Below are positions 15,876 through 24,126 of a stretch of DNA of 43,276 nucleotides, piece after piece. Origin of the DNA: an uncultured Peptococcaceae bacterium (GTDB lineage: Bacteria > Bacillota > Peptococcia > Peptococcales > Peptococcaceae); assembly GCA_937976375.1 (NCBI GenBank), contig CALJRU010000054.1, positions 1-43,276 on the forward strand. The letters run 5' to 3'. The position numbers were made by a program, and so were the translations under genes. The notes beneath the pieces were generated by a model. It searched no databases. It was not told the origin of the DNA and saw only the letters and a program-made list of their open reading frames with translations. Numbering within the stretch: the first letter of the stretch is position 1; every line of letters begins with the position of its first letter.

Positions 15876-18326
15876 TTAACCTGCTACGATGTTAACAAGC
15901 TTGCCAGGAACAACAATGGTTTTGCGAACGGTTTTATCCGCAATAGCATCTTTTACCTTCTGTTCCTGCATCGCTTTTTCAATAATGGAATCTTTATCAA
16001 GGTCATTGGCAACAACAATACGTGCTTTCAGCTTACCATTAACCTGTACTGCCAATTCAACTTCATCAACCTGCAGCGCAGATTCATCAATTTCAGGCCA
16101 TTTCTGAAGATGAATGCTTTCACTATGACCAGTCTTTTCCCACATTTCTTCTGCAATGTGTGGAGTAATTGGCGCCATTAAGAGCATCAGCGTTTCAATG
16201 GCTTCATTGACTGCTGGCGTCACTTTCTGACCGCTGGTTTCTCTGAAATGATAAAGGCCGTTGACCATTTCCATAATGGCCGAAATGGCCGTATTAAAGT
16301 TGAAGCGTTTAGAAACGTCTTCTGTTACACGCTTAATGGTCGTATGGGTCAAACGACGCAGTTCTTTTTCTTCTGCTTCATCGACATTGCCAGCTTCATC
16401 TTCAAGATAATATTCAACCACCAAGCGCCATACGCGATTGAGGAAACGATAGCATCCTTCAACGGCACGGTCGTTCCATTCCAAGTCACGATCTGGTGGT
16501 GCAGCAAAGAGAATGAAGAGACGGGCTGTATCTGCCCCATATTGATTAAGAATGTCTTCTGGAGAAACGATGTTACCCTTAGATTTACTCACTTTGAGCA
16601 CCATGCCCTGGGTCAAAAGATTGCGGAATGGTTCATCGGTGCTGCACATGCCAAAATCATGGAACACCTTGGTGAAGAAACGTGCATAGAGCAAATGCAG
16701 GATGGCATGTTCTACGCCGCCAATATATTGATCAACACCATTTTCCATCCAGAAATCAACCTTGTCTTTATCGAATGGTTTTTCTGTGTTGTGTGCATCA
16801 CAATAACGCAGATAATACCAGCTGGAGCAAACGAAGGTATCCATGGTGTCGGTTTCACGGCGTGCAGGCTTGCCGCAGATTGGACAGGTTGTTTCAACGA
16901 AATCCTTAACATAGGTCAATGGAGATTCGCCAGTTGGTTTAAATTTAACATCTTCCGGCAGCATAACAGGAAGCTGGTCTTCCGGAACAGGCACCGCACC
17001 GCAATCATCGCAATAAATGATAGGAATTGGTGCACCCCAGTAACGCTGGCGGGAAATCAGCCAGTCACGCAGGCGGAAGTTCACCGTCGCATGTCCCTTG
17101 CCCATTTCATCAAGTTTGGCAACAATGCCGCGCCCAGCTTCAACGTTCTTCATGCCATCAAATTCACCGGAATTCACCATCACGCCTTCATCAACGTAAG
17201 CGGTTTCCATTTCATCAACGCTCAGCACATGATCTTCTGGCGTAACGACAACAATGATTGGCAAGTCATATTTCTTGGCGAACATAAAGTCACGTTCATC
17301 ACTGGCCGGTACACCCATAACGGCACCTGTACCATATTCATAGATGACATAGTTACCAACGAAAATTGGCACCTTTGCGCCATTGATTGGGTTGATGGCA
17401 TAAGCCCCTGTGAAGATACCTTCTTTTTCAGTTTCCGTGGAAGTACGTTCGATCTCGCTCATCTTGGTGATACGATCAATAAACGCTTCAACATCGGCCT
17501 TTTCTTTCTTGTCGGCAATCAATTTTTCAACCAGTGGATGTTCTGGTGCGAATACCACATAGGTTACCCCGAACAAGGTATCTGGACGGGTGGTAAACAC
17601 TTCAAACGTTTCACCGATTTCGGTGTCAAAAGTGATCATTGCCCCTTCAGAACGGCCGATCCAGTTTTCCTGCATGACCTTTACCTTATTTGGCCAGCCT
17701 TCCAGCTTGTCAAGATCATCCAGCAGACGCTGTGCATAATCAGTGATCTTAAAGAACCACTGATCGAGTGATTTCTTTTCAACGACAGAGTCACAGCGTT
17801 CACATTTTCCGTCAACGACCTGTTCGTTTGCCAATACAGTGGCACAGCTTGGGCACCAGTTGACGCTAGCATTCTTTTTGTAAGCGAGATTATGTTTATA
17901 CAGCTGCAAAAAGATCCACTGTGTCCAGCGATAATAATCAGGCAGGCACGTCGTCACTTCACGGTCCCAATCAAAGCTGAGACCCAGTGCCTTGAACTGA
18001 CGTTTCATATTAGCAATGTTTTCTTTTGTCCATTTTGCTGGTGGAATGCCGTGCTTAATAGCGGCATTTTCTGCCGGCAGACCAAAAGAGTCCCAACCCA
18101 TTGGGTGCAGTACATTATAGCCATGCATGGTCTTAAAACGTGCAATGACATCCCCGATGGAATAGTTGCGCACGTGCCCCATGTGAAGGTTGCCAGATGG
18201 ATATGGGAACATTTCCAGGCAGTAGTAGTTTGGCTTGCGGCTGTCGTCTGCACGATACATGTCAGCGTCATGCCACTTCTGCTGCCACTTTGATTCTATT
18301 TGCTTGAAATCATATTGTTCTTTCAT
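15876..18326 (-). CDS. leuS: Leucyl-tRNA synthetase
   Basis: A class I synthetase of 816 residues that charges tRNA-Leu. It has the HIGH-type signature PYPSGNLHMGHVRNY near residue 40, a zinc-ribbon-like CPSCATVL...CERCD pair, the CP1 editing domain with TSTETEKEGIFTG and GVPASDERD, CPICGKPA, and the anticodon and C-terminal domains. The catalytic loop reads LKVSKSKGN rather than the common KDGAKMSKSKGN, so it is a shortened variant with Val for Met. The start ATG 18326 follows AAAGGG; an upstream frame extension has no Shine-Dalgarno. It has its own strong promoter and no T-box, and is followed by dsrN. Confidence 0.97.
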   Translation of the reverse strand: MKEQYDFKQIESKWQQKWHDADMYRADDSRKPNYYCLEMFPYPSGNLHMGHVRNYSIGDVIARFKTMHGYNVLHPMGWDSFGLPAENAAIKHGIPPAKWTKENIANMKRQFKALGLSFDWDREVTTCLPDYYRWTQWIFLQLYKHNLAYKKNASVNWCPSCATVLANEQVVDGKCERCDSVVEKKSLDQWFFKITDYAQRLLDDLDKLEGWPNKVKVMQENWIGRSEGAMITFDTEIGETFEVFTTRPDTLFGVTYVVFAPEHPLVEKLIADKKEKADVEAFIDRITKMSEIERTSTETEKEGIFTGAYAINPINGAKVPIFVGNYVIYEYGTGAVMGVPASDERDFMFAKKYDLPIIVVVTPEDHVLSVDEMETAYVDEGVMVNSGEFDGMKNVEAGRGIVAKLDEMGKGHATVNFRLRDWLISRQRYWGAPIPIIYCDDCGAVPVPEDQLPVMLPEDVKFKPTGESPLTYVKDFVETTCPICGKPARRETDTMDTFVCSSWYYLRYCDAHNTEKPFDKDKVDFWMENGVDQYIGGVEHAILHLLYARFFTKVFHDFGMCSTDEPFRNLLTQGMVLKVSKSKGNIVSPEDILNQYGADTARLFILFAAPPDRDLEWNDRAVEGCYRFLNRVWRLVVEYYLEDEAGNVDEAEEKELRRLTHTTIKRVTEDVSKRFNFNTAISAIMEMVNGLYHFRETSGQKVTPAVNEAIETLMLLMAPITPHIAEEMWEKTGHSESIHLQKWPEIDESALQVDEVELAVQVNGKLKARIVVANDLDKDSIIEKAMQEQKVKDAIADKTVRKTIVVPGKLVNIVAG

Positions 18327-18388
18327 TTTAAAATGCCCTTTCTTTTTCTTCCTGTGTACTATAACAACGGAAGAATTCACTAATCAAT

Positions 18389-18417
18389 ATTATATAAATT
18401 ATCGCCGCCATCGTCAA
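18389..18417 (-). promoter_or_regulatory. Strong promoter of leuS-dsrN
   Basis: Minus strand TTGACG (18412-18417), a 17-nt spacer and perfect TATAAT (18389-18394); the hexamers are identical to those of the rrn promoter. The leader to the start codon is about 55 nt, too short for a T-box. Confidence 0.82.
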
Positions 18418-18502
18418 CGGTCGAGACCTGTTGAAGGGAAAAATCCTCACAGGAATCGGGCATTTTTTGTCACTGCCGCTTTTCTCTGCTGACTGCCGAC
18501 GC

Positions 18503-18853
18503 TCACCGCCCGGCAGCATACGCTTGCTGCACCGCGGCTGGCAGCGTCTCAAACGTTACTTCTTCCCAACTCACTACACCACGCAGCGGTGCCACGGTTA
18601 ATTTTAGATAGGCCTCTGCACGCAAAACGCGCTCAGTGCGAAAAGTGATGGTTTTCTCACCACCATCCTCGCTGTAACACACCAGAGTATAGGAATGGGT
18701 CATTCCAGCATCAGGTGCAATCTCTGCAACCTTTGTATTGTCAATCTGTGTGTAATAGATTTTTGTGCCAATCCCCGTCCAAAAAAACATAATGACGATC
18801 ACAAGCAGCACAACCAGTCCTGCCAGAACGCCTTGAAGCAGCTTCTTCATCAT
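18503..18853 (-). CDS. YxeA-like (DUF1093) secreted/membrane-anchored protein
   Basis: A 116-residue protein with one N-terminal membrane helix or uncleaved signal (KKLLQGVLAGLVVLLVIVIMFF). A small extracellular domain follows: GTKIYYTQIDN, then THSYTLVCYSEDGGEKTITFRTERVLRAEAYLKLTV and VSWEEV, the pattern of the YxeA/DUF1093 family. The family has no established biochemical function. Two ATG codons follow GGGGG; the first is used. It overlaps the stop of a tiny upstream ORF by four nt. Confidence 0.75.
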   Translation of the reverse strand: MMKKLLQGVLAGLVVLLVIVIMFFWTGIGTKIYYTQIDNTKVAEIAPDAGMTHSYTLVCYSEDGGEKTITFRTERVLRAEAYLKLTVAPLRGVVSWEEVTFETLPAAVQQAYAAGR

Positions 18854-18957
18854 CGCAGCCCCCTTCTTGCAATTGTTCGGTCTGGCTGCGGTGCCACAAT
18901 AAGCAGACACACACCACACACCAGCAAAGCCAACATCAACTGAACCATTTTTCTCAT
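18850..18957 (-). CDS. Possible 35-residue membrane peptide coupled to the YxeA-like gene
   Basis: The short ORF starts MRKMVQLMLALLVCGVCLL, one hydrophobic helix, and ends in the basic tail RTIARRGLR. It is preceded by AAGGA, though at a long spacing of 11 nt. Its TGA overlaps the ATG of the YxeA-like gene (ATGATGA), the layout of translationally coupled genes. It is too short for routine gene calling. Function unknown; it could be a leader peptide. Confidence 0.45.
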   Translation of the reverse strand: MRKMVQLMLALLVCGVCLLIVAPQPDRTIARRGLR

Positions 18958-19057
18958 CGTTATCTCATTCCTTTCTTGAATTTGTGTCCAGTGTAACGGC
19001 TTTATCTTACGAGGCGATGACAATCAGCTTACGATGACCTTACTTCTGCATAAAAAG

Positions 19058-19083
19058 AAAGCGCAGCATTTCTGCTGCGCTTT
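19058..19083 (-). terminator. Terminator of the pheST-lgt-mntR operon
   Basis: An 11-bp stem (AAAGCGCAGCA with its complement) with loop TTTC (plus strand), followed on the minus strand by CTTTTTA, just past the stop of the MntR-like gene. Confidence 0.9.
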
Positions 19084-19089
19084 TTATCA

Positions 19090-19488
19090 TTAAACATTAG
19101 GATGTGGATGGCTGCGATAGGCTTCCAGTTTTTCTTTGATTTTCTGGACCGTTTCTTCGCTGACAATATGCTCAATACGGCAAGCATCCTCTTCCGCGGT
19201 TTCTTCTGAAACGCCAAACACTTCGATGAGCATATCTTTAAACAAATGATGGCGCCCGGCGACACTTTTTGCTTTAGCAAGTCCTTCATCGGTCAGATGA
19301 ATGAACTTTCTGCCGTCCATGTAAACCAGCCCTTTTTCTGTAAGAATCTTCATTGCCCGGCTGACGCTTGACTTTGAATAATCCATCTCTCGTGCAATAT
19401 CAATGCTGCGCACCTGACCAAGCTGCTCCTTCAGACGCAGTATGGTTTCCAGATAATCTTCGCCGGATTCATATATTTCATTCCCCAT
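19090..19488 (-). CDS. DtxR/MntR-family metal-dependent repressor
   Basis: The 132-residue protein has an N-terminal winged helix (EDYLETILRLKEQLGQVRSIDIAREMDYSKSSVSRAMKIL), then the metal-binding dimerisation region with HHLFKDML and EEDACRIEHIVS, whose Glu/Cys/His residues match DtxR-family metal sites. It lacks the C-terminal SH3-like domain, as MntR does, so manganese or iron sensing is likely. The Cys in place of Met/Asp in the EEDACRIEH motif is as in several MntR/IdeR relatives. The start ATG 19488 follows AAAGG and overlaps nothing essential of lgt, whose stop lies six nt away. Last gene of the pheST operon. Confidence 0.85.
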   Translation of the reverse strand: MGNEIYESGEDYLETILRLKEQLGQVRSIDIAREMDYSKSSVSRAMKILTEKGLVYMDGRKFIHLTDEGLAKAKSVAGRHHLFKDMLIEVFGVSEETAEEDACRIEHIVSEETVQKIKEKLEAYRSHPHPNV

Positions 19489-19493
19489 TGGGA

Positions 19494-20279
19494 TCACCCT
19501 TTCTTATGTGCCTCTTTCGTCGCCAGGTACGCCGATCTGCTTGGTGCTTTTTTTCGCCGCACCGCCGCAATCACAACCGACGCAACGATGGCAATAATAC
19601 AAACCACCTGTGCCACGCGCAGCGGCCCCAACATAAGGCTGTCTGTACGAAAGCCTTCAATAATAAAGCGCCCCGCAGAGTAGTAAACAAAATACAACAA
19701 TGCGATGTCGCCTTCCTTAAGTTTAGTACTTCGCGATGCGAAAATCAACAGCAAAAAGCCGATGATGTCCCAGATGCTTTCATACAGAAAGGTTGGATGA
19801 CGATAAGCACCATCGATGTACATGGCCCATGGCACCACATCCGGGCTGACTTCATAACCGTAGGCTTCCTGGTTAAAGAAATTTCCCCAACGGCCAATGG
19901 CCTGTCCCAAGATCAAATATGGTGCGATGATATCCAAAAGCTGCCAAATGCGCAAACGATAATGCCAGGCACAAACAGCAATCGCAATGATGCCGCCGAT
20001 AACGCCACCATGGATCGCCAATCCACCATGCCACGTTGCAATGATCTCGCTCAAATGCTGGCTATAGTAATTCCATTCAAAGATAACATAGTACGCCCGA
20101 GCCCCGATCACCGCACAAACAATGCAGATGATGATGAGATTTAAAAAATGGTCCTCATTGATGCCTTCCAGTTTGGCTTCTCGAAGTGAACCCCAGACGC
20201 CGATCAGAAACGCGCAGGCTATGAGAATGCCGTACCAATGAACCGAGATCGGTCCAAGTTCAAATGCGATTGGATCCAT
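19494..20279 (-). CDS. lgt: Prolipoprotein diacylglyceryl transferase
   Basis: A 261-residue polytopic membrane enzyme that transfers diacylglycerol from phosphatidylglycerol to the lipobox Cys of prolipoproteins, the first step of lipoprotein maturation. It carries the N-terminal PISVHWYGILIACAF, the HGGLAIHGGVIGG segment and the Lgt signature GRWGNFFNQEAYG, whose Arg, Asn and Glu are essential in the family. Seven membrane segments are predicted. It begins 28 nt after pheT and should be cotranscribed with pheST under the T-box. Confidence 0.96.
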   Translation of the reverse strand: MDPIAFELGPISVHWYGILIACAFLIGVWGSLREAKLEGINEDHFLNLIIICIVCAVIGARAYYVIFEWNYYSQHLSEIIATWHGGLAIHGGVIGGIIAIAVCAWHYRLRIWQLLDIIAPYLILGQAIGRWGNFFNQEAYGYEVSPDVVPWAMYIDGAYRHPTFLYESIWDIIGFLLLIFASRSTKLKEGDIALLYFVYYSAGRFIIEGFRTDSLMLGPLRVAQVVCIIAIVASVVIAAVRRKKAPSRSAYLATKEAHKKG

Positions 20280-20306
20280 TCAGATTATCCTCTTCACACT
20301 TGTCCT

Positions 20307-22739
20307 TTAAGCACGCAGCTGTCCCTGACAGTCACGTTCAATGGCAGCAACGATCTTATCCATTTCAGCCTGAACGAGATCATCGGTCAAGGTCTGTGCA
20401 TCACTCTGGAAGATGAATGAGAAAGCAACAGATTTCTTATCAAGGCCAACCTGAATGCCTTCGTAAACATCGAACACATCAATCTTCTTGAGATAGTTTG
20501 GTTCAGCCGCACGAATAGCTTCTTCGATTTTTCCAACTTCCATATTCTTGTCGACAACGACAGCCAAGTCACGAGGCATAGCAGGATAAATTGGGGTTGG
20601 CTCGTAAACAGGAACCACTTCGCCAACACCAACCAGTGCATCCATGGCGATTTCAGCGGCATAAACTGGCGCCTTGATGTCATAATTCTTTACAACGATT
20701 GGATGCAGTTCGCCAAAGATCCCGCAACGTTTTCCACCAATATAAAGGGCAGCGGTGCGGCCTGGATGCCAAGTTGGATCGTCTTTCACCGCTTCAACAT
20801 GCCAATCAGCAATGTGCAGTGAAGCAAGCAGGCTTTCGATAATGCCCTTGAGATAATAGAAATCGTATGCTTTCTGGCTGCCGGTCCAATCTTTCTGAGT
20901 CTGTCCAGTCAAGCCAATAACAAGATGCTGATCTTCTGTTGCCAAGTTTTCCATGGTCAGCGGATGGTCACTGGAAAATACCGAGCTGCATTCAAAGAAC
21001 GCAAGATCCTGCTGATGATGGTGTACATTGCTGCTCAACGTATCCAACATGCAAGGCAGAAGGCTCGTGCGCATGACACTCATATCTTCACTGAGCGGAT
21101 TGGAGATCACAATCTGATTGCGGCGCACGTCGTCTTCAGCGTAACGCAGAAGATCACAATGCTTTTTGCTGATGAAACTGTAAGTCACAATTTCATCAAG
21201 GCCCAAGCCAGCCAAAGTGTTTTTAATGTGATCGGTCATGCGCTGTTCCGGCGTTAACACACCTGGGTTGGTAGCCCCAAATGGCAGGGTTTCAGGGATT
21301 TTATCGTAGCCATAGAGACGGGCAATTTCTTCGATCAAGTCTTCCTGAATGGAGACGTCTGGACGATGTGATGGCACCTTCACCGTCAGGCTTTCTTCAT
21401 CTTCTTCCACAATCTCAAAGCCCAAATCGAGCAGATAGCCGCGCATTTCAGGATAAGGGATATCCGTTCCCAGAACATCGTTGGCTTTCTGATATTTCAT
21501 GGATACGATCACAGGTTCATGAGGCGTTGGGTATTCATCGATCTGCCCAGCAACGAGACGCGCCCCAGATGTTTCACACATCAGATTGGCGGCACGCCAG
21601 CCAGCAAAAGCAGTTTCATCGATGTTCACGTTCTTTTCAAAGCGCAGAGAAGCTTCTGTGCGCAATCCCAAAGCCACAGCCGTACGGCGAACATTCACAG
21701 CCTGGAAGCAAGCTGCTTCGATCATAACATCGGTGGTGGTGTCTTCAACTTCGGTATTTTCACCGCCCATGACCCCAGCGATACCGATGGCGCGTTCGCC
21801 ATCACAGATGAGAAGCATTTCATCGGTCAAAGCACGATCTTGACCATCGAGGGTCGTGATGTGTTCACCAGCTTCAGCGGTGCGAACGATGATCTCGTGT
21901 CCTGCCAAATTTTTGTAATCATACGCATGCAATGGCTGTCCCAATTCCATCATGACATAGTTGGTAACGTCAACCAAGTTGGAAATTGGGCGCATGCCAG
22001 CGCACTGCAGACGATGTTCCATCCAAAGTGGGGAACGGCCAATCTTAGCACCTTCAATCATCGTGCCAGTAAAACGATGACAAAGTGCAGGCGCATTGTT
22101 GGTAATGTGCATCTTGCCATTGATCTCATCGCCATCTTTGGTGGTAATTTCGATTGGGCGAACCGGCTTTTTCAGCAGCGCCCCAACTTCTTTGGCAATG
22201 TTGTACACGCTCAGGCAGTCACTGCGGTTTGGTGTCAAATCAACATCCAATACCCAGTCATTCAAACCGAGATATTCCATGACGTCAACGCCGAGTGGTG
22301 CATCTTCCGGCAATACACGAATGCCATCTTTGTCCAATGGGCAAACGAGGTCTTCATCAATGCCAATTTCCTGCATGGAGCAGATCATCCCATTGGATTC
22401 TTCACCACGCAGCTTCGTGGCCTGAATAACCACATCACCAGGCAGAAGCGCACCAACCTGAGCAAACATGACCTTTTGTCCTGCAGCAACGTTTGGTGCC
22501 CCGCAAACGACTTTGATCACATTTTCACCGTCGGTGGTCACTGTGCACACATGCAAATGGTCCGAATTTGGATGATCTTCACAGGTCAACACCTTTGCTA
22601 CAACGACACCCTTGACGCCCTTATTTGTTGGTTCTACGCCGCCGATTTCAACACCAGCGCGGGTGATGATCTCCGCCAATTCGTAGGCGGATGGTTCAAT
22701 ATCGACATATTCCTTTAACCAATTATATGATACTAACAT
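20307..22739 (-). CDS. pheT: Phenylalanyl-tRNA synthetase beta subunit
   Basis: The 810-residue subunit starts MLVSYNWLKEYVDI and contains in order a tRNA-binding OB-fold (about residues 40-150), B3/4 editing domain, B5 domain (NDVLGTDIPYPEMRGYLLDLGF), a catalytic-like core, and the C-terminal FDX-ACB anticodon-binding domain (YPAMPRDLAVVVDKN...). The length is normal for bacteria. The start has AGGAGG seven nt upstream. It follows pheS by 12 nt and forms the alpha2beta2 enzyme with it. Confidence 0.97.
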   Translation of the reverse strand: MLVSYNWLKEYVDIEPSAYELAEIITRAGVEIGGVEPTNKGVKGVVVAKVLTCEDHPNSDHLHVCTVTTDGENVIKVVCGAPNVAAGQKVMFAQVGALLPGDVVIQATKLRGEESNGMICSMQEIGIDEDLVCPLDKDGIRVLPEDAPLGVDVMEYLGLNDWVLDVDLTPNRSDCLSVYNIAKEVGALLKKPVRPIEITTKDGDEINGKMHITNNAPALCHRFTGTMIEGAKIGRSPLWMEHRLQCAGMRPISNLVDVTNYVMMELGQPLHAYDYKNLAGHEIIVRTAEAGEHITTLDGQDRALTDEMLLICDGERAIGIAGVMGGENTEVEDTTTDVMIEAACFQAVNVRRTAVALGLRTEASLRFEKNVNIDETAFAGWRAANLMCETSGARLVAGQIDEYPTPHEPVIVSMKYQKANDVLGTDIPYPEMRGYLLDLGFEIVEEDEESLTVKVPSHRPDVSIQEDLIEEIARLYGYDKIPETLPFGATNPGVLTPEQRMTDHIKNTLAGLGLDEIVTYSFISKKHCDLLRYAEDDVRRNQIVISNPLSEDMSVMRTSLLPCMLDTLSSNVHHHQQDLAFFECSSVFSSDHPLTMENLATEDQHLVIGLTGQTQKDWTGSQKAYDFYYLKGIIESLLASLHIADWHVEAVKDDPTWHPGRTAALYIGGKRCGIFGELHPIVVKNYDIKAPVYAAEIAMDALVGVGEVVPVYEPTPIYPAMPRDLAVVVDKNMEVGKIEEAIRAAEPNYLKKIDVFDVYEGIQVGLDKKSVAFSFIFQSDAQTLTDDLVQAEMDKIVAAIERDCQGQLRA

Positions 22740-22751
22740 GCCAGCCTCCTA

Positions 22752-23774
22752 TTAAAACTGTTTCAAGAAACGTTCATCGTTGGCGAACAACAGACGCAAG
22801 TCGTTGATGCCATAACGAAGCATTGCGATACGTTCTACGCCCATCCCAAAGGCGAAGCCAGTGACCTTTTCAGGATCATAGCCGCCTGCACGGAGAACAT
22901 TTGGATGCACCATGCCGCTGCCAAGGATTTCCAGCCAGCCGGTGTGAGAGCAAACACGGCAGCCCTTGCCACCGCAAGCCACGCAGCTGATGTCAACTTC
23001 AGCGGATGGTTCGGTGAATGGGAAATAACTTGGGCGCAGACGAATCTTCACATCCTGGCCGAACATTTCACGAGCAAATGCCAGAAGCACACCTTTGAGG
23101 TCTGCCATGGTAATGTGTTCATCGACGAGCAAGCCTTCGATCTGATGGAACATTGGAGAATGGGTGGCGTCATCATCACGGCGATACACGCGCCCTGGCG
23201 CAATGATCTTAACCGGCAGCTTGCCCTGCATACGTTCCATGGCATGCACCTGGCAGCCAGAAGTCTGTGTACGCAAAACCACCTTATTATTGATATAGAA
23301 AGTGTCCTGCATATCACGAGCCGGATGATCCGGTGGCAGGTTCAGCGCTTCAAAATTATAATAATCGCTTTCAATTTCCGGACCTTCTGCCACTTCAAAG
23401 CCCAGTCCAGTAAAAATGCGCTTGGCATCGTTGATAACTTGTGTCAGTGGATGCAAATGGCCCTGCGGCATGCTGGCGCCTGGCAGCGTCACATCGAGGG
23501 TTTCTGCAGCCAGCTTAGCATCCAATGCCTTAGCACGCAGATCTTCCGTCTTTTCTTCCAGAGCATGGCTGATGGCATCACGTACCGTATTGGCCAATTC
23601 GCCGATCACTGGACGTTCTTCCTTGGACAATTTGCCCATGCCTTTGAGGATCGCGGTCAATTCACCTTTTTTGCCAAGGTATTTGACACGCAGTTCATTG
23701 ATTTTTTCAAGATCATCTTGATCTTTGATGGCTTCAAGTGCAGCCTCTTTGATTTGCATTAAAGCGTCTTTCAT
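22752..23774 (-). CDS. pheS: Phenylalanyl-tRNA synthetase alpha subunit
   Basis: The 340-residue catalytic subunit has an N-terminal coiled-coil arm (residues 1-90) that contacts tRNA, then the class II core. Motif 2 includes PGRVYRRDDDATHSPMFHQIEGL. A FTEPSAEVDISC segment and motif 3 GFAFGMGVERIAMLRYGINDLR follow. The start has AAGGAGGA upstream. Expression should depend on uncharged tRNA-Phe through the T-box directly upstream. Confidence 0.97.
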   Translation of the reverse strand: MKDALMQIKEAALEAIKDQDDLEKINELRVKYLGKKGELTAILKGMGKLSKEERPVIGELANTVRDAISHALEEKTEDLRAKALDAKLAAETLDVTLPGASMPQGHLHPLTQVINDAKRIFTGLGFEVAEGPEIESDYYNFEALNLPPDHPARDMQDTFYINNKVVLRTQTSGCQVHAMERMQGKLPVKIIAPGRVYRRDDDATHSPMFHQIEGLLVDEHITMADLKGVLLAFAREMFGQDVKIRLRPSYFPFTEPSAEVDISCVACGGKGCRVCSHTGWLEILGSGMVHPNVLRAGGYDPEKVTGFAFGMGVERIAMLRYGINDLRLLFANDERFLKQF

Positions 23775-23792
23775 TATGTTCCTCCTTCAAAA

Positions 23793-24045
23793 TAAAAAGC
23801 ACTCCGTCCCCGCAAGGGACGAAGTGCCGTGGTACCACCCTTATTATCTGCGGCTGTGCGCAGATCACTCTCATGCGTTAACGCCGCCGACGGCCACCCC
23901 TACTCTGTTCAAGGAAGCATACTCCCGGGCGAAATCCTTCTGTTTATGTTCTGTAAGATGGTTCCAGTCCAGCCATCTCTCCCTGTCACAGCGCCATAAA
24001 CCGGCTCCCGTTCTTCGTATCATGTTGTTCTGTATAACAGCTATA
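23793..24045 (-). promoter_or_regulatory. T-box riboswitch, tRNA-Phe responsive
   Basis: The leader contains the T-box sequence AGGGTGGTACCACGG (23827-23841). A terminator follows, with stem GCACTCCGTCCC/GGGACGAAGTGC (23799-23827) and a T-run. Upstream is a Stem I with paired GTTTATG/CATAAAC and GATGG/CCATC arms. A TTC triplet at 23931-23933, followed by a purine, is the best specifier candidate for Phe. Uncharged tRNA-Phe should stabilise the antiterminator and turn on pheS-pheT-lgt-mntR. Exact ends are approximate. Confidence 0.92.
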
Positions 24046-24070
24046 TTATAGAAGATGAACGCTGAAAAGT
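24042..24070 (-). promoter_or_regulatory. Promoter of the T-box-pheST operon
   Basis: Minus strand perfect TATAAT, preceded by a 17-nt spacer and TTTACT. The -35 match is weak but the position is right for the T-box transcript. Confidence 0.55.
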
Positions 24071-24126
24071 AAAGAGGTCAATTTTCCATCGCGTTCAGCG
24101 TTCAGGCATCTTTCGCCGAACAGCGA

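Noticed and set aside
16248..17771. 507-codon open frame on the plus strand
   Set aside because: Antisense shadow of leuS; long only because of that gene's codon usage. No recognisable protein family.
18327..18502. T-box ahead of leuS
   Set aside because: Checked because amino-acid-tRNA ligase genes often have one; the leader is about 55 nt and lacks the AGGGTGG core and terminator.
21519..22718. 399-codon open frame on the plus strand
   Set aside because: Antisense shadow of pheT, rich in His/Phe/Asn with no domain signature.
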